64,000 bases of DNA from Dehalococcoidia bacterium (GTDB lineage Bacteria > Chloroflexota > Dehalococcoidia > UBA6926): positions 55,292 through 119,291 of the forward strand of contig VXMO01000002.1 of NCBI GenBank assembly GCA_009841045.1, given 5' to 3'. Made by a program: the position numbers and the translations under genes. The first letter of the stretch is position 1. Each line of letters opens with the position of its first letter. The notes beneath the pieces were generated by a model. It was not told the DNA's origin, ran no database searches, and was given only the letters and a program-made list of their open reading frames with translations. Positions 53,702-64,000 of the stretch are shown one piece after another.

Positions 53702-56062
53702 TTGAATCAACAAGACGACTTGATGCGAGAGGTGGCGGAGCTTCGGGAGCGTCTCTCCAGGCTGAGCGAGGCCAGCCTCCATATCACTGAAGACCTCGAT
53801 ATCGACGCCGTGCTGCAGCGCGTTGTGGATGGAGCGCGGGCGCTGACGGCGTCGCGCTATGGCGCGATCACCATCCCGGGCGAGTCCGTGAGACACCCCA
53901 GCTTCTTCGTCTCCGGCCTGACCCGGGAAGAGCACCAGGGGCTCTTCGATATGCCGGAGGGTCTTGAATTCCTAAAGTACATGAGCGGGCTTGAGGAGCC
54001 TCTGCGCGTCTCGAATATCAACAGCCACCTGAGCGCAATGAATATGCCTGAATTCCTGCCCACGGTGCCGGCGACCTCCGTTCTGATTGCTCCGATACGC
54101 CACCAGGGGGTTGGCGTGGGCACCATCTACCTGGCTCATGGCCTTGATAACAGGGAGTTCAGCCAGGAAGACGAGGATACGCTGGTCCTGTTCGCGTCCC
54201 AGGCGGCGATGGCCATCTCCAACGCCCACAGGCACCGCGAGGAGCGGCTGGCAAGGGCCGACCTGGAGACCCTCATCGACACGTCACCAGTTGGAGTGGT
54301 CGTCTTCGATGCTTTGACGGGAGCCCCGAAGTCCTTCAACCAGGAGGCCAGGAGAATCGTCGACAGTCTGCGGAATGCCGACCAGTCCCCTGAGCAGCTG
54401 TTGGAAGTGTTGACCTTCAGGCGGGGCGACCGGCAGGAGGTCTCCCTGCGGGAGTTTCCCCTTGCTGAACTTCTGAGGATCGGGGAGACGCTTCGGGCTG
54501 AAGAGATTTTCATGCATGTCCCCGATGGGCGGAGCATCACGGTGCTCCTCAACGCCACTCCCATCCGCTCCGAGGACGGCACGGTGGAATCGATGGTCGT
54601 CACCCTGCAGGACATGGCCGATATCGAAGAACTGGAGCGGCTGCGGGCCGAGTTCCTGGCGATGGTGAGCCACGAACTGAGAACTCCTCTCACCTCCATC
54701 AAAGGCTCCGTCTCCACGATCATGGATGCTGGGACGGACCTTGACCCCGCCGTGGCTCGCCAGTTCGTCCGAATCATCAATGACCAGGCCGATCACATGA
54801 ACGCCCTGGTTGCAGACCTGCTCGACGTGGCTCGCATTGAGACGGGCACGCTGCCGGTTGATCCGGAACCTGCCGAGGTGGCCGTATTGATGGACAGGGC
54901 GCGGAGCGGCTTCGCCAGCGCATGGGGCAGAAACAACCTCACCATCGACATCGAGCCGGATTTGCCGCTGGTGATGGCGGACAGGCGGCGCATCGTCCAG
55001 GTGCTGGGCAACCTGCTGTCCAACGCGGCGCGCAACTCCCCGGAGTCGGCGGTCATCCGGGTGGCCGCTGCGCGGGATGGCGTTCACGTCGCGTTCTCTG
55101 TGGTCGACGAAGGGCGAGGCATCCCGGCGGAGAGCCTCCCCCACCTCTTTCGTAAGTTCTATGGAACACAGTCCGAGGAACAGGGAGGAGACACAGGGCT
55201 GGGTCTGGCTATCTGCAAGGGTATCGTGGAAGCGCACGGAGGCCGCATCTGGGCCGAGAGCGACGGGCCCGGAATGGGAGCGCGCTTCACCTTCACTCTT
55301 CCGGCGCTCGAAGACTCCGGAAGCGACGCGGCCGGGAGATTCCCATCGGCGTCAACACGGCACGAAGAAAGCGCGGAGGAGCGGCTGCGCGTTCTGGCAG
55401 TGGACGACGACCCCAACGATCTCCGCTACGTGCGCGACACTCTTGCCAGATCGGGCTATGCGCCGATCTTGACCGGAGACCCGGAAGAAGCGCTCCGCCT
55501 CGTAGAGCAGGATAGGCCGGAGCTTGTCCTGCTGGATCTGATGCTCCCGGGAACGGACGGCATCGAGCTGATGAAGGACATCCTCGATATGGCCGATGTG
55601 CCCGTCATCTTCCTGTCCGCCTACGGACGGGAGGAACTCATCGCCCGGGCCTTTGACATGGGAGCCACCGACTACGTCGTAAAACCCTTCTCACCAACGG
55701 AACTCTCGGCCAGGATCAGGGCTGCCCTGCGAAGACGGGCGACCACAGAGCCGATGAAGCCCTACGTGCTGGGCGACTTAACCATCGACTACACGGAGCG
55801 CAGCGTGACAATTGCAGGGAACCACGTCTATCTCACGCCCACTGAGTATCGGGTGCTGGCCGAACTATCGGCCAATGCGGGACAGGTCGTGACGTATGAG
55901 CGCCTTCTGGTGCAGGTCTGGGGAGAGAAGAGCGATGGTGACGTGCGGCCAATGCGCACCATCGTGAACAAGCTCCGCCGCAAGCTGGGCGAGGACGCGG
56001 AAGCCCCCACCCGCATATTTACCGAAGCCCGCGTCGGCTACCGCATGCCCAGGGGGGAGTAG
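53702..56062 (+). CDS. Hybrid sensor histidine kinase: GAF-PAS-HisKA-HATPase-REC-OmpR winged helix
   Basis: FLAMVSHELRTPLTSIKGSVS (HisKA), VDEGRGIPAESLPHLFRKFY (HATPase), LAVDDDPND..VLLDLMLPGTDG (REC), YLTPTEYRVLAELSANAGQVVTYERLLVQVWG (OmpR wHTH); TTG start. Confidence 0.9.
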   Translation: MNQQDDLMREVAELRERLSRLSEASLHITEDLDIDAVLQRVVDGARALTASRYGAITIPGESVRHPSFFVSGLTREEHQGLFDMPEGLEFLKYMSGLEEPLRVSNINSHLSAMNMPEFLPTVPATSVLIAPIRHQGVGVGTIYLAHGLDNREFSQEDEDTLVLFASQAAMAISNAHRHREERLARADLETLIDTSPVGVVVFDALTGAPKSFNQEARRIVDSLRNADQSPEQLLEVLTFRRGDRQEVSLREFPLAELLRIGETLRAEEIFMHVPDGRSITVLLNATPIRSEDGTVESMVVTLQDMADIEELERLRAEFLAMVSHELRTPLTSIKGSVSTIMDAGTDLDPAVARQFVRIINDQADHMNALVADLLDVARIETGTLPVDPEPAEVAVLMDRARSGFASAWGRNNLTIDIEPDLPLVMADRRRIVQVLGNLLSNAARNSPESAVIRVAAARDGVHVAFSVVDEGRGIPAESLPHLFRKFYGTQSEEQGGDTGLGLAICKGIVEAHGGRIWAESDGPGMGARFTFTLPALEDSGSDAAGRFPSASTRHEESAEERLRVLAVDDDPNDLRYVRDTLARSGYAPILTGDPEEALRLVEQDRPELVLLDLMLPGTDGIELMKDILDMADVPVIFLSAYGREELIARAFDMGATDYVVKPFSPTELSARIRAALRRRATTEPMKPYVLGDLTIDYTERSVTIAGNHVYLTPTEYRVLAELSANAGQVVTYERLLVQVWGEKSDGDVRPMRTIVNKLRRKLGEDAEAPTRIFTEARVGYRMPRGE

Positions 56063-56272
56063 CCCGCGACCAACCGTCCCGGCGTCCCCGACACCGTTTC
56101 TGCGTGTGCCACGGGTTAGACATCCCTTAATTGATGACCACGCCCGGTGGTGTAATGCCGCCTCCGTCGCTTGGAATTACAAGCGGAATTGATGCCATGC
56201 GAGTTGTCTAAATCGAAGGATATAGGAGAATCTGTGTAACTTCACGCAAAACTCATATAAATTAGCCCACTT

Positions 56273-56291
56273 CTTGTGATATTCTCACAAG
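56273..56291. promoter_or_regulatory. Inverted repeat CTTGTGA-TATTC-TCACAAG overlapping a possible promoter of the giant surface protein
   Basis: 7-bp arms; TTGTGA - 16 nt - TAATAC reads as a weak promoter just upstream of ATG 56324. Confidence 0.4.
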
Positions 56292-56323
56292 GAATTAATA
56301 CCTTGCATGGTACTATCAACGAC

Positions 56324-59300
56324 CATGCACCGGAACTCTCATTCCAAAGGCGCTTCCTGGGTCCTCACCGTGGCAGCCCTCGGCCTCCTCGTGGCCCTCC
56401 TTTTGCTCCAAACCCCACAGACACATGCGCAGCAGCTTCACGATGTCACCGTCCCCTCACTGCAAGTAGTGAATGTGGATGGAACGTCTCTGATCCTCAT
56501 CTATAACGAGCTCCTTGATGAAAGCTCCACCCCCGCAACGACTGATTACTCGGTGGTTGTTGGCAGCGCCGCAGCTGCCAACCCGTCGAGCGTCGCCGTG
56601 CGGGGCGCTGAGGTGGCGCTCACGCTGTCGACAGGCGCCGCTATGGGCGACACGGTGACCTTGTCCTACACGAAGGGAACAAACCCGGTGAAGGACTTGG
56701 CGGGCAACGAAGCAGTGGCGGAGACAAACAGGCCGGTCACAAACCACACCGGCGCAACCAACGACAGGCCGGTTTTCTCGTCCGAAACGATCACGCTCAC
56801 GGTTGATGAGAACACAGCGTCCGGGATGAACGTCGGAAGCGCGATCACCGTCACGGGCAACACCGCGGGCGACACACTGACCTACTCGTTTCCCTCAACC
56901 TTCTTCATATTCACCATCGATAGCACCGGTCAGGTCAAGACAGCTTCCGCCCTGGATTTCGAGACGGTACCCTCCCATGTTGTACCCCTCTATGTAAGAG
57001 ACAACAAAGGCCCCACCGGAGGCAACGACAGCATATTTGACGACAGCATCAAGGTGACCATCAACGTCAATGACGTCAATGAGCAGCCCAGCATCTCCGG
57101 CACCCCTTTCCCCGATGTTGATGAGAACACCACCACCGTTGGCACGTACACGGTCTCGGACCCGGACACATCGGACACCCACACGTGGTCGATAGACAGT
57201 GATACCAGCACTGAGGAGAACCAGGACGGATCATTGTTCCAGATTGGTTCGACCTCCGGCGAACTCTCATTCATCAACGCGCCGGACTATGAGACGCCGG
57301 GCAGCGCAACAACCCCTCCCAGTAACACGTACCAGGTAACCATCGTGGCCACCGATAATGGTTCCCCCGCGATGAGCGCCACCTATCACGTTGTCGTCAC
57401 TGTCGACAACGTCAACGAGCCGCCCGTCATTACGACCACGGGGTCGTCCCACACCGCAATCACCAAGCCCGAGGGCACCTTAACTTCGGAAGTTCTTGCC
57501 ACCTACGCGGCGGATGATCCGGAGAACGATACGCTGGTTTGGTCGCTGTCCGGCGCCGATTCGGCCAGATTACAACTCGTTGACGCCACCCTGTACTTCA
57601 AGGTATCTCCTCCCGACTACGAGAACCCCTTGGACCAAGGCGGCAACAACGTCTACAACGTGATAGTCCATGTTCGCGATACGGCTGATGCAATAGTCGA
57701 TGACACCATCAACGTCGTCGTCACTGTCACCAACATCGAGGAGGCCGGCAGCGTGACGCTGCCCGGCACGATTTCAGGCGGGCAGGCGGTGACCGCGACA
57801 CTGACCGACCCGGACGGGACTCCCAGCAACGTAACCTGGGAATGGTCGCGGTCCGATACGTCAAGTGGAACCTTCAACGCAATCAGCGGAGCTACCTCCA
57901 ACCCCTACACAACCGTTGCCGCGGATGTGGGTAAGTACCTGAAGGCCACGGCGTCCTATACAGACCCCCATGGCTCAGGCAAATCCGCAACCAGCGCAGC
58001 ATCAAGCCAGGTAGGCTCAGGCAACGTTGATCCGTCCTTTAGCAGCATGACCGCCACCCGCAGTGTCCCGGAGAACAGCGCGTCAGGGACGAACGTCGGA
58101 AATCCGGTGTCCGCCACCGGCGGCGATAGTGATCCGCTCCACTACTCGTTGAGCGGCGACGACGCGTCATCCTTCACCATCGTTTCCACAAGCGGCCAGA
58201 TACGGACGAAGTCGGGAATCACCTACAACTATGAGGGCACCAACAGCTACGACGTGACCGTGAGCGTGCGCGACAACAAGGACCTGGCCGGCAACACCGA
58301 CTCCATGACCGACGACAGCATCGACGTGACCATCAACCTCTCCAACGTGGATGAGGCCGGCACGGTGACGATTTCGGGCACGGAGTCGGGCGGCGAGGAG
58401 CTGACGGCTTCCGTGACAGACATCGACGGCACAGTAAGTAACCTGACGTGGCAATGGGCACTGGGGGCCTCGGCCTCAGGACCCTTCGCCCCCATCAGCG
58501 GAGCGACATCCAGCACGTATACAACCGTGGCCGTCGACGTTAACCGGTACCTGCGTGCCACGGCGTCCTACACGGATCCACAAGGCTCGGGTAAGAGTGC
58601 CAATGCCGTGACAGGCCAGATCAGCGCAAGCAACAACGAGCCGACGTTCGACGAGACCTCGCCGGCATCGCGGGAAGTGCCGGAGAACAGCGGAGGGAGT
58701 GTCAACGTCGGCTCGCCTGTTGAGGCCTCGGATGGCGACAACGACACGTTGACCTACTCGTTCGGCACCGGCGGCAACGAGTCGTTGTTCACCATCGATT
58801 CCGGCACCGGACAGATCAAGACCAAGAGCGGCCAGAACTACAACTACGAAAGCACTTCTGCCATCTTGAATGTGAGCGTGCGCGTGCGGGACAGCAAGGA
58901 CTCCGCCGGCAACACCAACACACTTACCGACGACACCATCTCGGTGATCATCAACCTCACCGACGTCAACGAACAGCCCACGATCGAGACCACTCAAACG
59001 TCGATATCCGTCGAAGAAAACCAGACCTCCGTCCTCACATATATGGGTGACGACGTGGACAACAACGGCGAGACCACGGACTCGGCCAACACGCTGACCT
59101 GGTCAGTGGAGAGCGCCGACGACGGAGGCTTCTTTGAAATCGGCTCGACGAGCGGCGTGCTTACGTTCAAGAACGCGCCGAACTTTGAGGACAAGCAGGA
59201 TGCCGGCGCAGACAACGTCTACAACGTCACGGTGACGGTCACGGACAACGGCATCGACGGCGCCCGGGGATCGTCAAACCACCTCAGCGTCTCCAAGTCC

Positions 59301-62300
59301 CTCGCCGTGACCGTCACGGACGTCAATGAGACCCCCACGTTGACCACCGCCCCGGCCTCCGCCACGTTTGATGAGAACGCGACGGGGGTCGTCGCAACGT
59401 ACATAGCAACTGATCCGGACGCGACGACAGGCACGATGATTTGGGACCTGCAGGGCAACGATGCGGGGGACTTCAACATCACCTCCAACGTGAACGGAAC
59501 GGCCACGCTCACGTTCAAGAGTTCACCGGACTACGAGAGGCCGGACGACACTGGCGGCAATAACGTCTACGACGTGACGGTGCGCGTGAGAGACAACGGC
59601 AGCCCACGGCTTGAAGACACGCAGACCGTCGCAATCACAGTCAACGACCTCAACGAGACGCCGGTCGTCACCGGAAATGCTGGCCCAAGCTTTGCGGAGA
59701 TTGAATTCGACCATACCGCCACGGCCTCCGAGCTCGTCATCGGCACTTACAGCGCCACCGACGACGACAACGCTGACAACGTCGGGCTCCAGACAATCAC
59801 GTGGGACGTAAGCGGGACGGACGCCGCGCACTTCAGCATCAACGGAAGCACCGGCGTCCTGTCCTTCAGCATTGAGCCCGACTTTGAGAACCCCTCTGAC
59901 CTGGCGGACTCAAGCATGATGGGCGCCTCCGACAACATGTACGAAGTCGTCGTGGAGGCGGATGACGGAGCGGGTGAATCGAACAGCGTCGGGACCTTCA
60001 CCGTCACCGTGACCGTCGCGAACGTCAACGAGACGCCGGAGATTCCGCTCGGTGTCCCTGACGAAGACTTTGCGGAGATTGAGTGGGACGTTCCAACCGG
60101 CGACACAGTGGATCTGAATGTAATGACCTACGTCCCCCGGGACGAGGAGTTCAGCACCCTCACCCAGTTGTCGTGGTCGCTGGCCGGCACAGACGCCGCC
60201 GACTTCCAGATCACCGAGGACGCCACAACGGGGCACGGCACGCTCAGTTTCCGGAACCGCCCCAACTTTGAGGACCCAACCGACCGCGTGAACACCGGTG
60301 AAAGCCACGCGGCCGACGACAACATGTACCAGGTGATCGTGAAGATCAGCGACGGCCCGAATACGCGAGACTACCCAATGACCGTGACGGTCACCAACAT
60401 CAATGAGACGCCGGGTTTTACCGCCGAATCGACCGGTCGGCATGCGGACGAGATCGAATACGACTCCGGGACGACGGCAAGTGATCTCTCGACCATCCCC
60501 GCCACGGTGCCAAACCAGGCCTATTGGTACCGGTTTGAGGCCCGGGACGAGGAAGGCGACGACATCACCTGGACCATCACCGGGCCTGACGCCGCCGACT
60601 TTGTCATCACCGAGGACGCCGATTTTGTCATGACGGCCGACGCTGACGAGAGCGCCATCGCCCGCTGGGCTATCGTGCCGGACTTCGAGATGCCGATGGG
60701 TTCTTCAACGGACGTAGGGGCTAATGGATACGTGTTCACCGTTAATGCATCCGACGGCACAAATAACTCGACACACGAGGTGTTTGTCCGCATTTTCGAC
60801 GTCAACGAGCGGCCGGAATTCACGGGGACTCCCGAGACAGCGATAGCGCTCGACGAACACGACGCAACTCTTGACGCGAGTTTCCAGGAACCGCCCTACG
60901 CCTTCCCGACCATCGCGTCGTACACCGGGCGCGACGAAGAAGGCGGAGTCACCTGGTCGCTCACGGGCACGGACGCGGGTGACTTCGAGATCGACAGCGG
61001 CGGCAACGTCACCTTTAAGGAGACGCCCAGCTTCGAGGACCCGAAGGATTCCGGCGGGGACAACGTCTACAACTTCAACGTCGTCGTCACCGACATCCTG
61101 AGCAAGACAAACCGCCGCACGGCCATGCAGCCCGTCACCGTCACAGTCCGGGACATAGAGGAGACCGGCGTCATCCAGGTGAGCAACCTGGACCCCGTTG
61201 TGGGGGACACGATCACCTTCACGTTGTCTGACCCGGACGGTGGCATCGACACGGATGCAGTCGATATCAGCTGGACCCTGCGGGCGGATGGGCAGCACAT
61301 CAACATCGGCGGCGGCGCCGCCACCAGACTGATGTACACCGTAGACGAGGACGACGCCGGGAAACGCCTAACGGCCGAGGTGTCCTACTTCGACCGGCGA
61401 AACGCGGACCGCAATCTCTTCAACCGAAAACAGGTGACCAGTGGTGAGACCTCGCCTGTGGAAGCGGACCCGTTGCCCAATGTGAAGCCGCGATTCCGCT
61501 CAGGGACCAGCCGGGCGATTGAAGAAGGGGAGACCCCCAGAAACCTGCCTGAACGCATTACAGCCACGGACCGTGATGGCGACAACCTGACATTCGGTAT
61601 TGAAGCTGGACAAGACTCCGCCCTCTTCGAGATCAACGCGTCTACCGGACAGATCAGGTCCGTTGGAGCCCTGGACTTTGAGACGGCAGGATCAGAAGGC
61701 TTGCTGTTCATCACCGTCACCCTGCACGACGGTAAAGGCCTGGACTCGAACGACATGGTCATAAATGACGACTCCATCGACGTCACCACCGTCGTATCGG
61801 TGCGTGTGATTGACGTGGAGGAGGAGGGTGTCGTCACCCTCTCGGATCAGGAGCCTGAGGCAGGGACACAGGTGACGGCGACCCTGACCGACGGCGACGG
61901 CGGCGTCACTGGCAGGAGTTGGCAGTGGTGGCGGTCGCAGGACGGACGGACAGGCTGGTCGCCCATATCGGGGGCAACCAGCAGCGCGTACACGCCCACA
62001 GTGAACGATGAGGACTCCTACCTGCGCGCCACAGTTGAGTACACAGACCGGCGTGGCGGCGGCAAACGCGCGGAAGCAATCACCAACCCCGTGCCCAGCG
62101 AAAACCGCCGGCCATTATTCCCATCGACGGAGACAGGGCAGCGCAGCGTTGACGAAAACACAAGAAGCGGCCAGAACATCGGCGCGCCGGTGGCGGCGGA
62201 AGACCCGGAGCGCGACCGGCTGACGTACACGCTGACCGGCGCGGACGCCGCCGCATTCACCATCGTCACTAGCACGGGCCAGATTCGGGTGAAGGACGCG

Positions 62301-64000
62301 CTGGACTTCGAGACCAAATCCAGCTACAGCGTCACGGTGGAGGTGCATGACGGCAAGGACGGCACTGGCGCAACGTCCACCACCATCGATGACACGCAGA
62401 GTGTGACCATCACCGTCGTGAATGTCGAAGAACCCGGGACCGTCACTCTCTCTTCAGAGACGGCCACAATCCAGGCGAGGGTTCCGGTGACAGCCTCGCT
62501 GGAAGATGATGACATCCCGACCAACATAAGTTGGCAGTGGGCGCGGTCGCGCAGCGCCACCTCGGGGTGGATCAACATCTCCGGGGCAACATCGGCCACG
62601 TTCACGCCGGATGACGGCGATAGTGGTGGCTACATCCGTGCGACCGCTAGCTACAACGACGGCGAAGACACGGGCAAGACGGCCGTCAAGGTCTCCCCTC
62701 GTGTCGGGCAAGCCCCGCCCGTCAACTCAGCCCCCGCGTTCCCGGCAACGGAAAGAGGTACGCGGGAGATTGCAGAGGACGCCGCCGGCGGCATGGCCGT
62801 TGGCGATCCCGTGGCGGCCACAGACTTCAACAACGACCCGCTGACGTACACATTGAGCGGGACGGACGCGGCGCTGTTCACCGTTGACTCGAACACCGGG
62901 CAGATCCGCGTGGCGTCCGGCGCGGAACTGGACTTCGAGACCAAACGCACCCTTCGAGTCACGGTGGAGGTCACGGACGGGGCGAACTCGCTGGGTGACC
63001 CCGACAGCGACGCCATAGACGACCGGCAGAACGTGACCATCACGCTGACCGACGTCAATGAGGCGCCAGTCGTCACCGGCGATGAGACTCCCTCGATTGC
63101 AGAGAACTCCAGCTCAGCAATAGCCACTTATACGGGCATGGACCCGGAGCGCGACACGCTGACGTGGTCGGTCAACAGCAACGACTTCTGGATTTCCCAG
63201 CAGGGCCGACTCCACTTTGCTGAGCCGCCCAGCTACGAGGATGGGGATTCGTACAGTGTCACCATTACGGCCGAAGACGAGGATGGTTTGCAGGACTCAC
63301 TCTTCGTGACCGTTACCGTGACGGACGTTGAGGAACAGGGCGTCGTTACCATCCATCCCCTGCGTGGGTGGGACGGGACGCGTTTCGAGGCCGAATTGGA
63401 TGACAATGACAACCTCGTTGGCAATGCTAACTGGCAATGGCAGCGCTCTTCCAACCGCTCCAGCTGGGGCGATATTTCGGGCGCGACGTCGAATAGCTAC
63501 ACGGCTGGCGCCGACGACGTCAACCAGTACCTGCGCGCCGTCGCCACCTATGAGGACGATCGGGGCAGCGGCAAAGAAGCCTCGCTGGCGCTGGTTGGGC
63601 GAATAAGTGACTCCGCCGATCAACCCGCAACAAACACCACGCCCGAGTTTGCAGACTCCACGGCTGAGCGCTCCATCGGCCAGGGTACCGCCGCGGGCAG
63701 AAACATCGGCGCGCCCATTCGGGCAACCGACACTGATCTGGGTGACATCCTTACGTACTCTCTAGGCGGATCTGACGCTGACCTCTTTGACATTGACCCC
63801 GCGATCGGCCAATTGAAGACCTTGGCCGTCCTTGACTACGACTCGGAAGGTACGAACACCTACGAAGTACAGGTGGACGTCCACGACAGCTTCAACCCTT
63901 CCTACTCCCCGTCAACAAGCGTGGACGCAACTATCACCGTGACCATCACTGTCACCCAGGTAACGCAGCGACCCAGCGGGGGTGGCGGTGGTGGTAGTGG
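56324..64000 (+). CDS. Giant secreted cadherin/Ig-like repeat surface protein (3'-truncated by the window end)
   Basis: ATG 56324 in frame to base 64000 (2559 codons) with no stop found when read through. Signal peptide MHRNSHSKGASWVLTVAALGLLVALLLLQTPQTHAQ; SWM-like N-terminal domain; many cadherin units (VDENTASGMNVGS..DTLTYSF..LFTIDSTGQ..LDFET) and Ig-like units (WQWARS..G.W..ISGATSSTYTP...YLRATASYTD..GSGK). Confidence 0.9.

Noticed and set aside
54284-55237. 317-aa minus ORF
   Set aside because: Antisense to the hybrid kinase catalytic domains; H/D/V-rich antisense artefact.
56457-63726. Many minus-strand and off-frame ORFs (60-177 aa) across the adhesin region
   Set aside because: They are antisense to a continuous in-frame cadherin/Ig reading frame; low-complexity V/S/T-rich translations are typical of antisense frames of repeats.
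56324-64000. Possible CRISPR or tandem DNA repeat array
   Set aside because: Repeats are degenerate at DNA level and follow protein domain periodicity; no spacer/repeat pattern seen.

Overview
The window is a GC-rich bacterial segment, probably Chloroflexota (Dehalococcoidia/SAR202-like; inferred from gene content, not tested). Much of it is housekeeping: GT39/TIGR03663-type and DUF2298-type membrane proteins, RidA, MidA-like methyltransferase, KorAB, tRNA-Ser(GCU), miaB, L31/L27/L21, RlmD, AddAB-like helicase-nuclease, CoA-transferase and enoyl-CoA hydratase. Two accessory regions stand out. (1) At 35.3-46.9 kb there is a compact type I PKS operon. One 3.17-kaa protein reads KS-AT-DH-cMT-psiKR-ER-KR-ACP-KS, and the AT of the second module is missing between intact flanking linkers. 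It is followed by a discrete ACP with an atypical Ser context, an Sfp-type PPTase and an alpha/beta hydrolase. (2) At 51.4-64.0 kb there is a sensor/adhesin region. A histidine kinase fused to its own REC-OmpR output domain sits beside two homologous promoter+leader elements. Both share the same spacing of three TAACYAT boxes and a TATAGT -10, each just upstream of a minus-strand gene. Downstream is a giant cadherin/Ig-repeat surface protein that is open to the window end and absent from the supplied ORF track. Other observations: an RlmD-Maf fusion, a Rieske-like protein with both His ligands replaced by Asn, a serine-recombinase-like protein lacking the nucleophilic Ser, and a palindromic REP-like family that supplies stop codons to neighbouring genes. 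All calls are from reading the sequence; no database search was run.
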